A stretch of DNA of 64,000 nucleotides, from positions 935 through 64,934 of the forward strand of contig NW_004457617.1 in the NCBI RefSeq assembly GCF_000313135.1, given 5' to 3'. Each line of letters starts with the position of its first letter. Position 1 is the stretch's first letter. This DNA is from Acanthamoeba castellanii str. Neff. Taxonomy: Eukaryota; Discosea; Longamoebia; Acanthamoebidae. Below are positions 34,468 through 45,700 of this stretch, in pieces. Position numbers and translations under genes: made by a program. Under the pieces are notes generated by a model that was not told the origin of the DNA, ran no database searches, and worked only from the letters and a program-made list of their open reading frames with translations.

Positions 34468-36246
34468 TCAGGCTGAGAGCATGCGCTCGACGCTGTGGAT
34501 GACTTCGTCGATGTAGGGTCGCTCGTCCATGTTCTTGTGCATGAGGCGTCGCACGAGCGACTGCAATTCTTCCGAGTGGTGCCTGCACACCAGGATATGG
34601 ACCGGGTGGGTGCAACGAACGCTACACGTGTGTGTCGTGTCGTGTGTGTGTCATGTGTCGTGTGTGTCGTGTGTGTCGTGTGTGTCGTGTGTCGTGTGCC
34701 GCGAGTGTTGCAGAGCACACAAGTACCCGTCACGAGGAAAATCGATGCGGCCAGACATGGCGGACAGCTTGATCGACGCCCCCTGGTGCGTGTAGGCCTC
34801 TTCGAACGGGTTCTTGCCGTACGCCATCTCGTACAGCGTGCACCCCAGCGACTGATGGCAAGCACGCGACGTACAGCGTGAGTGTACACTTAGCAGTTTT
34901 TTGCGTTCAAGCAAACAGGAGGAAGAGAAGAAAGAGGCGATGTTTTTACCCAGATGTCCGTTCTCTCGTCGATGTCCGCGTTGAAGGGCGGGTCGTACAG
35001 TTCGGGCGGCCGATACATTGGGCTACACGACTTATCGGCCTGTGTTGCAAGACATTAGTTTGGTTGGCACTCCCTTTGGTGAAGTGTCGCGCGGTGATGT
35101 GACATGCAGGTGCACACGCACCTCTTCTTCCAGCTTAACCGCGTCCGCGTGCGACCTGATGGCGCGCCGTGCCTTGGCGACCGAACCAAAGTCCATCAAA
35201 ATGGCCTGCCTGCCATCGTCGGAGAGCAACACGTTCAAACACTGCGCCATCACGCAGGTCCCGCCGGCGTTAGCTCGGCGCGTCAAATGCAACGCGCGAC
35301 GGTTGAAGGCGCAGTGAGTGCGAGACTACGGCCGGCGCCTTACCTTGAGGTCGCGGTGCACGAGCGGCGGGCTGTGCGAGTGGAGAACGGCCAAACCCTT
35401 GCACAGGCCCAGGAACAGCTCCAGCACTTGTCGCTCGCTCCATCGCTGATTGCGCGCCTCCATTTCCTCCAGCACCGCTCGCAGTGTGCCGCGCTGACCA
35501 CAATTCGTGAGTCAGCCACGCACACGCACACGCACACGCACCACCGCACACGACCACCGCACACGCTCCGCCGCACACGCTCCGCCGCACACGCACACGC
35601 ACACGGCACCAAAACAAAAAGAGCCAAAAGTGAGGGACTCTACCCGGTAGAGTGGGAAGAGGAAGAGGATCTGATCGCTCGCGGCGGCGGTGGTCGAGGT
35701 GCTCTGGGCGTGGTCCACCAGCGACACGACGTTGGGGTGCGCGCACGACGTGAGCACCTCGATCTCCAGCTTGGCCCTCTGGTCGACGACCACAACGGCC
35801 ACAACGAGAAAGCCGCACTTCAGTTCCAGCCGGCTCAACAGCCAACTGACCACCGACCAACGGGCAAGGTGCCATGAACGGGGCATGCACGACGCACCTC
35901 GAGTAGAGCTGGCGACTGGCAGAGCATGGTCTTGAGGGCGTATCGATCGCCAGTATCCGACTCCATCACCTTGCGGTAGAATAAAGAGATAAATGATTAT
36001 TAATCATCTCTTTATTGTATATAAAAATAGAATCGACGGTACAGTCGGACTTGTTCTCGATTAGGTTTTTTTAATATAATAAATAAAAATACAGAAAAAA
36101 GATGCAATAATCCAATCAATTTAAAAAGGGGAGGTAGGTACCTCATAGACTTGCGAGTAGGCTCCCTCGCCGATCTGGCGTATGGGTCGCACAATGTGCC
36201 GATTGACCGCGATCTCAGGCTGGCAGCAGGAAAAGGTTCCTCCCAT
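34468..36246 (-). CDS. STK16/MPSK1-type protein kinase
   Basis: Starts MGGTFSCCQ: Gly2 for myristoylation and a Cys pair for palmitoylation, as in STK16. Then IRQIGEGAYSQVYEV (Gly loop), YALKTMLC (ATP Lys), HPNVVSLVDHA, RGTLRAVLEEMEARNQR, HRDLK spliced to CLNVLLSDDGRQAILMDFGSVAKA (catalytic loop and DFG), MYRPPELYD, IDERTDIWSLGCTLYEMAYGKNPFEEAY and a C-terminal MHKNMDERPYIDEVI. The RGTL insert and the DERTDIWSLGC block are specific to the NAK-family STK16 branch. STK16 acts at the Golgi and in vesicle traffic. The Pro of the usual DLKPxN is replaced by Cys. The start codon is 141 bp from that of the divergent two-TM gene. Confidence 0.9.
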
Positions 36247-36387
36247 CCTCGCCTTCCTTTCGCCAACGAATTCGAATTCGATTATCAAAATAAAAAGAAA
36301 CACAACACTAAAATAAAAAGAAAAATTGGCCGTCAGCACAAACAGTTCCTGTGCGTTTCTGCCGAAGGACCGACACAATCGATTGGA
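36247..36387. promoter_or_regulatory. Very short bidirectional promoter
   Basis: 141 bp between the STK16-like start codon (-) and the two-TM protein start codon (+). AT-rich in the middle; no TATA consensus I would defend. Confidence 0.5.
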
Positions 36388-36738
36388 ATGGGCAATCCAG
36401 ACGGCGAACGGTTGCCACCAAGCCACAGCAGCACATCGACTGCCACGTCTTCATCGTCATCTTCATCTTTGAGCACGACCACCCAGAGGAGGCCATTTCA
36501 AATGCGAAGGGATGATGACCTACCGCGAGTGCCCGGGGCGGCTGGAACAGGTCGCGCGACGAAGAAGGACGACTTCTTCTTCACCATGTTGGTGATGGCC
36601 GTCTTCCTGCCAGCCATCCTTATCGCATTTGCCACGCTGGGCACGGCCATCTTCACCGTGAACAACATCTTCATGATTATCGTCCTGCTCGGCATGTTCC
36701 TCGTCTACAACTACCACAAGGAGTACTACAGCCGATGA
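36388..36738 (+). CDS. Small two-TM membrane protein
   Basis: An intronless frame of 116 residues starting MGNPDGERLPPSHSS, with Gly2 as a possible myristoylation site. A Ser/Thr-rich cytosolic head and a basic RRPFQMRRDD segment precede two adjacent hydrophobic segments, FFFTMLVMAVFLPAILIAF and NNIFMIIVLLGMFLVY, with a short tail NYHKEYYSR. The arrangement suggests a hairpin or reticulon-like ER/Golgi protein. No family is recognised. Confidence 0.65.
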   Translation: MGNPDGERLPPSHSSTSTATSSSSSSSLSTTTQRRPFQMRRDDDLPRVPGAAGTGRATKKDDFFFTMLVMAVFLPAILIAFATLGTAIFTVNNIFMIIVLLGMFLVYNYHKEYYSR

Positions 36739-36851
36739 AAGCTGGCCCTCATCCCAAAAATGTAATCTTAATCGCCCCTTCATCTTCAATTTATTTTTAT
36801 TATTTGTTTTATTATTAGTTTTATTTCCATTGTTGGGCAGTAAGCCTTCGG

Positions 36852-37633
36852 TCAGTACTGACCGCACTGGGTGATGGCGATGGGGAGCTTGGGCTTGTTG
36901 TTGGAGCCGATGGTCGAGACGTTCTCGATCATGCGCACGACGCGGAGGCCGTCCTCGATCACCTTGCCGAACACCACGTGCTTGTTGTCGAGCCAGTCGC
37001 ACGCGTCGCACGTGATGAAGAACTGGCAGCCGTTCGTGTTAGGACCCGAGTTGGCCTGCAGGCAAGTTCACACAGTCACCGATGAGTGCGTGCGTGGTAT
37101 GTGTGTGTGTCGTGTGTGTGTGTCGTGTGTGTGTGTCGTGTTCCCTGCGTGTTTCTGCGTGCGTGCGTACCATGGAGAGGAGGCCGGGCTCGGTGTGCTT
37201 GACCTCGAAGTTCTCATCGGCGAACTTGTCGCCGTAGATGCTGGCGCTGCCGGTGCCGTCACCGTTGAGGAAGTCGCCGCCCTGGATCATGAAGCCCTTG
37301 ATCACCCGGTGGAAGTTCGAACCCTTGTAGCCAATCGGCTTGCCGTGCTTCAAGTACTCGCCTGTGCAGAACTGTCTGCGCAATCCCATTACTTAATTGA
37401 TGATTGATAATTGATTGTAATGAATTGATCCATAAACAACCACGCAAGCAGACGAGGTGCAAAGTCGAGTGCGATTAAATCATGAAATAAATGTGTGAGG
37501 GGGGGGGGCAAGCGAACCGGAAGTTCTCTGCGGTCTGTGGCACGATGTCAGCGTAGAGCTCCATCTTTATGCGTCCCACATGGTGTCCGCCAATGGAAAC
37601 ATCAAAGAACACGATGGGCCTCTCCGTTGCCAT
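36852..37633 (-). CDS. PPIH: Cyclophilin H-type peptidyl-prolyl isomerase
   Basis: Three exons. [29 protein letters not shown] is followed by [97 protein letters not shown] and the end [14 protein letters not shown]. The catalytic Arg (FHRVI) and the Phe/Trp/His pocket residues are present. The VFFDVSIGG start, the DWLD block and the QCG end match the U4/U6 snRNP cyclophilin PPIH better than cytosolic CypA. It would catalyse proline isomerisation in the tri-snRNP. The upstream region shared with the 37.8-kb gene has two perfect TGACGTCA sites. Confidence 0.93.
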
Positions 37634-37678
37634 TGTGCGCACAAAGAAATCTGAAAGACAAAAAGACAGAATAATTCT

Positions 37679-37736
37679 TGCTGACGTCATCACAGAAACA
37701 AACACAGGAGGAAAAAACGGGCTGCTGACGTCAGCA
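37679..37736. promoter_or_regulatory. Two TGCTGACGTCA palindromic sites in a divergent promoter
   Basis: TGACGTCA at 37682-37689 and 37726-37733. Both are preceded by TGC. The second is a full 14-bp palindrome TGCTGACGTCAGCA (37723-37736), identical to the CRE-type Maf recognition element of animals. The centres are 44 bp apart. They lie in the 187-bp gap between the cyclophilin H (-) and glycoprotein (+) start codons. bZIP binding is inferred. Confidence 0.6.
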
Positions 37737-37820
37737 AAAACCGGGTGTCGATATTCCTCCTCTTCTTCGTGTCGCACACCCGCTCGTTTGTTCCTGGCCG
37801 GTCTTTAATAACATTAGACA

Positions 37821-39234
37821 ATGGCGTCGCGGTGGCTTCCCGTCGTCATCTTCCTCTTTGCCGCACTTCCGTTGGTACTTGCCTCTGCCCCATTCCCTAT
37901 GCCCCTCTTTCCTCTTTCCTTCTTTCTCCAGACGAACCTAACGCCCTCCCCCTCTTACTCCCGGCGCCCCTTGCTTTTCGCTTTCTTCGCTTTCGTTCTT
38001 TCTCGGGGCGCTAAAGGCGGCGAGAGCGGGAGTGACCGGCTGGACCGCTTATGCCGGTGTTGGCACCTTCCAGCCGGGCTCGAAGTACTACGTCAACCTC
38101 CAGGGCAACGGAAGCGACGTCACCGTCTTCTGGTCGGGCAACGCCACCGCCGGCGGCTTCCCCGAGGTCACCACAACCGTGCGCGCCTGTCTCGAGAGCA
38201 ACAACACGTGCGTCGAACGCACCCGCACCTCGGGCGGCGACGCGCCGTGGACGTGGACCCTCGCCGGCCTGATCCCGGTTGTACGTGGCCTGGCGAACGT
38301 GACCGTGGTCGTGAGCGCGGCGAACAACCAGACCGTGACCGGCGGCAGCGACTGGACCTCCGTGTGGGCCGACCTGGGTCGCAACGACGTCGTTGCCCAT
38401 CTGTCCTACGACGCCGCTGGCGGCGGCTTTCATGTGGCCGTCGAGGCCGTGCCGCTCAACTACACCTGCCAGTGGACTGCCGACATTGTCGATCCCAACA
38501 CCAACAAGCCGTCGACACTCGAGTTGCGTGCACCGCTCACCATCGGCTCGTCGGTTCAGTACCCCGACCCGCAGTGCGTCGTGCCCGAGTTTGACACGCG
38601 CCTGCCGGCCGGCACCGCCTTCACCATGGCGCTCCTGTTCGGTGAAGACGACGTGGTGGTCCCGCCGCCGGCCGTGCCGGTCGTGGGCCGCACCGGCGCC
38701 CGGGCCACGGGCCTCACCCTGCCGGCCGACCTCTGCTCGGGCCAGAACGTGAGCGTCGAGGGCTTCTTCTACTTCGGCCCGAACGAAACCGCCACCTACG
38801 CGTGCAGCTTCGGCCGGTCGACCTCGGCCTGGCGGGCGCCGGTCTCAGCCACGCTCGTCGTGTGCCCGCTGCCGGGCTTCGCGGACACGGTGACCCACGT
38901 CACCGTGTGGCAGTCCCGTGGCCCGGCAACATCGACCGTGGGCGGCTTCAACAAGACCTTCACCTTCACCCAGACCTGCGGCGGCGGCGGCGGCGGCGGA
39001 GGTGGTGGCAAGGGCGATGATGACGACGCGTGGCCCTACTGGGCGTGGATCCTGGTCGGGCTGGGCGCGGTGGCAGGCCTCACGACAGTGATGGGCCTCG
39101 CGGCCCTGGCCTACGTCCAACTGTGCCGCGGCCGGGGCGGCGGCGGCGAGTACGAGCACATGGCCTACACCGACAACCCGATCCACTACGGCGGCAGCGA
39201 GCTGCCCATCGACCGTAAGACCTTCAGCGCCTAG
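37821..39234 (+). CDS. Type I membrane glycoprotein, lineage-specific
   Basis: Exon 1 (37821-37874) encodes the signal peptide MASRWLPVVIFLFAALPL. The intron 37875-38016 leads in phase 0 to AARAGVTGWTAYAGVGTF. The ectodomain of about 330 residues is rich in Thr, Val and NxS/T sites (NGS, NAT, NNT, NVT, NQT, NYT, NVS, NET) and has paired cysteines, probably Ig-like or beta-sandwich. A Gly run of about ten, then KGDDDDAW, precede one TM (WAWILVGLGAVAGLTTVMGLAALAY). A cytosolic tail follows with EYEHMAYTDNPIHYGG, whose Tyr residues may be signals. A surface receptor or adhesin is likely; no family is recognised. Confidence 0.7.
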
Positions 39235-39374
39235 CCCCTTGCAGCTGTAGGGCCGATGAAGGACAAAATGTATTTATTTCATTTTCGGCAGAAGGGAGAG
39301 ACCGCAACAGAGGATGCAGTACGTTTCTACATCTTCGACATCTTTGTGTGTGTTCATGCTCATTTGCTCCTATC

Positions 39375-41206
39375 ATGACGTGGTTTCCACGTTTTAACAA
39401 CGTTCTCAGGATGAATGAGCTGAATGATGAGAACCTTCTACGCATCTTTGGATTTCTGGAGGTGGGGGACCTGAGCTCAGCGCGACAGACCTGCAAACGG
39501 TGGTGCCACGTGACAGACGATTACACACTGTGGCGCAGCCTCTGCTACTCTCTTCGCCTTTCAGATCGGCGGGTGTTCAAATTTTCCCGCCGTTCATCTT
39601 CATCTTCCCCTCACTCTCCATCTTCGCCTGAGAGCGAGCCCGCGCCCAGTGCCCTGAGCAAGTTGGCCTTCAAGCTGGAAAAGTTTGATCTCGAGCCGCT
39701 TGCTTCCAACTGGAAGGTCCTCTACCGCCGTCTTCGAGTACGCCACCCCATCTTTTCCTGCTACGCGGAAGTTACCTCGGGTTGTTGCCTTGAGCTCAAC
39801 ATGTCGCTGGCACCTTGGCATCTTGCAGACGCAGTCGCACTTTGTGGGCCACGAGTGGCTCCATCGCCCCGATCCTCGCTTGCATTGCTCCATCTCAGGT
39901 GCCATCAGCGCAGCGAAGCGGGGGGACTACATCTACATCATGCCCGGTAAGTGTTAAAACACGTCGCCCTCCTTGCTCCTTGATCTCCACCTGCTGATGA
40001 CACTACTCTTGGCCTTAATCCTGCAGGCACGTACTACTGTGACGGACACGGACTAGAATTGGAAGCGCCCATCAGGCTGGCCGAAGACGTGGTGCTGGTT
40101 GGCTTGGGCGATACCGCGGCTGACGTGGTGCTACAAGCCCACAAGAAGAGTGCCACCCGGCCCGCCTTCATCGTTTCTGAAGTGGACGATATCGAAGGCA
40201 TAAGCGGGTGCTCGCCTTCTCGACTCCATTCATCACAAGTACTTAATTGGTGGCTGATGGCTGGCGGTTGATGGTTCTCAGGTTTGAATGGACATTGTTC
40301 GAGGTTTATGGTGGACAAGGCACAGATGAGGTACTCGTTTCTACCCACGATTACATTATTATATGATGGTAAATACCTATGTTTTAAGCTGCGGTTGAGC
40401 AGGTTCAAGGAAATGGCGCAGATGATGGTCCGCCACGTCAAGTGATCAAGGACATCACATTTGTGGGATCCAACAATCACGCCATATGCGTTGGTGATGG
40501 ATCGAACGTAGTACTGGAGAACTGCAGGTGCAGCTTAACTTGTATCAACAAGACTGTGGTGTACATGTCACACTAACACTTCGCTATCTCAGGTTCACCA
40601 ACAGCTTCGACGCGGCTGATTTCAGCTCAGCGACGGCCGTCAACATCTTCGGTACCGACACCAACACGACGCTCAAGTGCGCACACTCATTCTCCCGCCA
40701 ACCCGCATCATTCTTGTTTTCTTGACTCAACTCTTTAACATCCTCTTCATCCTCATTATCAGGAACTGCTGCATCTATCAGTCCAAGAAGCACGGGGTGT
40801 TCGTTGGTGAAGGGGCAAAGGCCACTCTGATCAACGTGGACATAGACGGCGCGGAGCACAGCGGCGTTCACGTTAGGCACGTCATCAGTCCGCCCCGCCG
40901 GCCCCACTTCTGGTGCAGGCCAGCCCTCAATCAATCAATCAATCATTCCGGCGCGGTGCACGCAGGTCAAGGGGCGAGGTGACGGTTGAGGGAGGCAAGA
41001 TCCACGGCTGCCACCACCACGGCGTGTTCGTCAATTCTAGCGCGAGCGCCACGGTGCGCGGCTGCGAGATCTACAACGTACAGGGGAAAGCAATCGCAGC
41101 CTCCCCGCGGGCCAAGAAGATCGCCCTGGACGGTAACAACATCCACGACTGCCTCGAACGCCAAGTGGGCGGCACCACCAGCGCCGAGGACTGTGTAGTC
41201 ATGTAA
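39375..41206 (+). CDS. F-box protein with right-handed beta-helix repeats
   Basis: ATG 39375 (MTWFPRFNNVLRMNELN) or 39411. F-box: LNDENLLRIFGFLEVGDLSSARQTCKRWCHVTDDYTLWRSLCYS. A Ser/Pro-rich linker and the block PSALSKLAFKLEKFDLEP follow. After several introns the rest is a beta-helix (PbH1/CASH type): AAKRGDYIYIMPGTYYCDG, EAPIRLAEDVVLVGLGD, GSNVVLENCRFTN, GVFVGEGAKATLINVDIDGAEHSGVHV and HHHGVFVNSSASATVRGCEIYN, ending in TTSAEDCVVM. This domain order resembles FBXO11-like substrate receptors of SCF ubiquitin ligases. Part of its linker region was copied to about 3.0 kb. Confidence 0.85.
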
Positions 41207-41372
41207 AGCCCCCCCCCCAACAGTGTAGCAATGTAAATAGACTCCCTTGTGGTGTGAAAGAACGAAAACGAAAGGCGATAAAGAACGAAGAAAGAAGAAC
41301 ACAACAGGATGGGGGGCAATATATGCACAGAATTAAAGATATGTGATCTGAATATCTTTACATCTGCTTGGC

Positions 41373-42020
41373 CTAGAGGGTTTGGTAGCTCGAGCTCTTC
41401 TTGGTGTAGAGGAAGAAACCGACGCCGGCGGCGACCAGCACCAGGCCCACACCGCCCGCCACGATCACGATGATGGCCCACACCGGGAAGTCGTCGCCGC
41501 CACCACCTCCGCCGCCACCTCCGCCGCCGCTCTTGGTGGGCGATGGGATGGGCTGCGGGTCCACCTGGAAGCCGCCGTAGGTGGTGCCATCGAGGGTGAA
41601 CGTGGCCAGGCAGCACGAGTGCAGCTTGCACCGGGCGAGGCCCATCACGTTGGCCCGGACGCAGGCGGTGGCGTTGAAGAAGAGGAAGCCGTAGTCGGTC
41701 GACGACGGCTTGACGCTGTAGGCCACAAAGTCCTCGCCCATCCACGTGCCGGCGCCCAGGTGGCACTCGATAGTGGCGAACGACACTGGCCCGGTCTTCT
41801 GGTTGGGCTCGCACACTTCGTACTTTTTGTTGACCAGCGCGCAGCTCTGGCACAGGCTCACGTTGTAGGTGGCCGCCGCAACCGGGGCCGTCGGGCCGAA
41901 GAAGAAGTCAGTCGTTGTGGCGGTGGTAGTGGTGGAGGAGGCGGGGAAGACGAAGAGGGCCACAACCACCAGGGCGAGAGTGGCCACCACGACGGAGCGG
42001 CTGGTTGTGTGTGGGGTCAT
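41373..42020 (-). CDS. Small type I membrane protein with a Gly-rich hinge
   Basis: A single exon from ATG 42020 (MTPHTTSRSVVVATLALVVVALFVFPASS, signal peptide). The ectodomain of about 120 residues has cysteines at CQSCALV, YEVCEP, IECHLG, ACVRAN and CKLHSCCLA, and N-glycosylation sites (NVS, NAT). An 11-Gly run and DDFP precede the TM segment (VWAIIVIVAGGVGLVLVAAGVGFFLY) and a short TKKSSSYQTL tail. The plan (ectodomain, poly-Gly, Asp, TM) is the same as in the neighbouring 37.8-kb glycoprotein, but the ectodomains differ. It is probably a surface protein. Confidence 0.7.
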   Translation of the reverse strand: MTPHTTSRSVVVATLALVVVALFVFPASSTTTTATTTDFFFGPTAPVAAATYNVSLCQSCALVNKKYEVCEPNQKTGPVSFATIECHLGAGTWMGEDFVAYSVKPSSTDYGFLFFNATACVRANVMGLARCKLHSCCLATFTLDGTTYGGFQVDPQPIPSPTKSGGGGGGGGGGGDDFPVWAIIVIVAGGVGLVLVAAGVGFFLYTKKSSSYQTL

Positions 42021-42757
42021 GTCCGTCAAGGGTGCACAGAGTGTGGAGAGAAGATCACGAAACAAGTCTGAAAACAAGTTTGTTTCTGGCCTTTTTTTAA
42101 CTCCCATTCGCCCCGACTTGGTGCCCCGTTGCCCAATGGGGCTCACCTAAGAGCAGGGAACCATGTTTCGAGGATTCCACCCGGAGATGCAGCAAGAACA
42201 GTTTCACCCGATTCGTCCAACTTAACATCCTAGGACGTAATTCTGATCAGGATATATATGAACATGTACTCGGTCAGTCCAGATATGCTGCTCACGATCG
42301 TAAGACATAAATGAAACATGTCAATTTCCTCTTTTCTTCTGGTGCGGGTGATTGCGGCCACTTTGATAACTGATGGTGGACATTCATGAGCCAGGCCGCA
42401 ATCTTCTACTTTTTTGGATCATCTTGCTCTGGCAAGGTGCTCCATTCAATCATCATCATCTTCTTCTTCTTTACATCATTTCAGCAGGGCTGGCAGGAAG
42501 AGCTTGGGAGTGAGAGTGACCCCCACCTTCTGCTTCATTCCATGCTGGCTTTCCAGCCCTCCTCAAACTGCCCAACAGATTTGCTGCTGTTGCGTCTCCG
42601 TGCAGCTACCAGCAGCAGCCAGAGCGTCCAGCTCTCCCAGCGGACCAGGGAGAGCAGGGCCATAGCTAAAGAACTTGTTGGCAGACATCTGGTGGATTGT
42701 TACCAGCTCATCAGTCAGTGTGATAAACTTCGTTCTTTTGTTTGGTGACGTGCATCA
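42021..42757. other. Intergenic region, no supported gene
   Basis: About 740 bp between the start codon of the type I protein and the stop codon of the carrier gene, both on the minus strand. A plus-strand frame at about 42480-42748 (LLLHSMLAFQPSSNC) looks mildly coding but has no start, splice context or homology I can name. The rest is AT-rich. Confidence 0.4.
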
Positions 42758-45700
42758 TCATGATGGAGTGGCGAAGGTGGGCGTTGACGCTGCGTTCTGG
42801 TCGCGGAAGAGACGCGCGATGACCTCATAGCCGAGGAAGCCCGCTGCGTTGGCCGGGAACGCTCGCGCCACGCAAGGGCCGAATCCTGCCCCGCGCCCCA
42901 GACGCAAACAGGGTCAACAATGAAGAATGAAGGGGGGGGGGAAAGAACGAAAACGCCACAAAGTGCGAAAAAAGAACGAAGAACGGCGTATACCGCGCCA
43001 GAGCGAAGCCAGTCCTCTCTCCTTGACCATCTGTCGCCAGCAGTCGAAGAAGCCGCCATCCAGCAAGAGCTTGTTCTTTCGGTACTTCTCCGTGTCCGAC
43101 GCCGATTGAATGTGTGTCTATTGATGTGTGTGTGTGTGTGGTGTGGTGTGTGGTGTGGTTCGTGATTCATAAAACGCACACGACGCAAGCGTGCGTGATT
43201 CAGGGGCGGGGTCGTACCTTAACGTAGTCCATGGGGTAGGAGGCGATCCAAGCGCCGATGCCGGACATGCCGCCGGCCAGCATCAGGTGGAGCGGATGCA
43301 GGTCGTCCACCGTGCATTCCGGTCCTTGCCTCGAAATGAGGTACCTGGCCCAACCCACCCATTTTTTATGAGCCAAGTGTCGTTGCGTGTTGCGTTGTGC
43401 GTGTGCGTGTGTGCGTGTGTGGTCGTGTGCGGTCGTGCGTGTGCGGTGTGGTGCGTGTGCGGCGGTGGTGCGTGCGGGAGGGTACGTACTGCTTAATGTA
43501 TTCGTACACCACAAACTGTCCCATGTAGCCCGGAACCTCCCTGTAGACCGTTGCTGACATTCCCTTCCACAAACCCGGAAAGCCCTGCACAATCCACATT
43601 AGCCACCGCGCACGCACACGCACCACCGCACACGCACCACCGCACACGCACCACCGCGCACGTATGACGAACCTTTTCCTTGAAAATCTTTACAATGCAG
43701 TCGATGGGGCCGTTGTAGAAAATCCTTCGCTCGAAGAGAGAACTGCGAAGACCCGACCGCAGCCGCTCCTTGAGGTTGAGATTGAACTGCGCCGCGGTGT
43801 TCTCCGTCTGGTTCTGCAGCCGGATCTTGATCAACTCCACCGGCGTCACCACGCCCGCATTCACAAACCCGGCCCACGCGCCTGTTGAACAAATAAAATT
43901 AATAAAATCAGTGATATATATATATATATAATAAAAAAGAAAAGATAAAAAGAATCATAGTAATAATGGATAATCAAATTAATTAATAATTAAATAAGTG
44001 TAAATAATTGCGTACCGGCCAAGGCGAGCTGGGGAATGCTGAGGTCGGCGTCGGGCGCGTTGGGGTCCTGCAGGTAGGCCTTGGCCTGGCCGTAGGCGGC
44101 GAACACGATGGCGTTGATCAGCGGAATGGTCGCCATCGGCGATCCCATGCCCTTGTACAAACCGCGTATCTGGCCGCGCCAGCAATCATCCAAAAAAAGG
44201 TTAACACGACACGCGCGACGCACGACACGCACAACAGAGATCCGGGTGGTGGTGGGCGTACCCCTTCCTCGCGCACGGTCTTGAGCGTGGCTTGGATCGC
44301 GGAGCCGTAGGCCTGCTGTTGGGTCTGCAATCGCACCTTGATGGTGTCGAAGGGATGCCCCACCTGTCACCGCAATAAAATAAATAAATACATAAAATAT
44401 GTCAATCATAAATAGTACAAAATGGGGATTTAATAATTAATAATTAATAAATAAATAAAGCGAGGAGGGTACCAGCGTGATGGCAACGCCGGCCAATGTA
44501 CCGGCGATGAAGTCCTGGAGCGGTGTGAGGTCTGCCGCAGTGGCCACGACCATCGATTGACGATCGATCAGCGGAGTGCCCAGCGCGTGACAGGGTAAAA
44601 ACCAAACAAACGCACAACGGACGAAGGGAGAAAAGAAGTACTCTGGTTCTGTGCGAGGATGGTGTCCTTTGATGCGCCCGAGTACCAGTAGCGCACGGCG
44701 TGCTCCAGCAGGTCAATGTTGCGGTGATGCTACGTGTAGAATAATAAGTAATAAGTAATAAATAATGTCAGTCGGCGAGTTGGCCGCAAGCTGTGTGAGA
44801 TGGTGCTGCTCGTGCGCGCGCACAGTGGGTGCAGGCTGTGTACCTGGTGGTGCACGTCGAGATAGATCCGGAAGAAGGCGGGAAAGGAGACATAGCCCTC
44901 CTCGTCCTCTCCCACCATCTGGATCATCTTTTCCGCCATGCTCTGTATGGGTGTGTTGTTGACATATAGATATATGCATACATATAACGGAGTTAACGAT
45001 AATACGATATAATCTACTCAGTAGGAGTAGACCAGCTTCTTCGTTCCGAGGAGTTGGGACCCCGGGCTGGCAGTTCACAAGCCAGTCAGGTCAAGAGAGG
45101 GCAGGCGTACTCGGTCGGTGGGCAGGCCGTAGTTCTCGAGCGTGCGGATGAGGTCGTGCTCCTGGATGCAGGCCGTCTTGTTCTGGTCCAAATGCTTGAA
45201 TATCTTCAGCCCCACAAAGATGCTGTGCGTGTGTGTGCGCGCGCGCGTGTGTGTGTGTGGCAAGCACACGCACGTAGCGCAAGGAATTCATCATTATCGC
45301 TGGGTGAGAGACCTCGCAAGGCAGAACAGATACGCGCGGGCGAGTAGGCACCTGTAAAACTCCTCAAAGTCGAGCTCGCCCGTCGCCGACACGTTGGCCG
45401 CCTTGAGGATAGCCGCCGCTTGCTCCTGCGCCACACAAAATGTTATTAATAATTTGTTTTTATTGATTTGCATATTATTGAACAAATAAATGTGTAAAGA
45501 TTATGTAATACTAAATTCATCTATCTAATAAATAAATAATATCAGTACGTACAGTGTCCATCTCGAGGCCGGCCTCTTGGAGTACCGACTGGAGCTGGCC
45601 GGCGTCGATCCGGTTGTTGCCCTGGTGATGTCGCAGGAAGGCCTCGAAGGCCTGCTGCAGCATGCCCCCACGGCCCTTTCCCACCGGTGGCGCAGCCTTT

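Noticed and set aside
42480..42748. Plus-strand gene ending CDKLRSFVW
   Set aside because: No plausible start, splice structure or family, and it ends within ten bases of the carrier stop codon. Noted only as an intergenic open frame.
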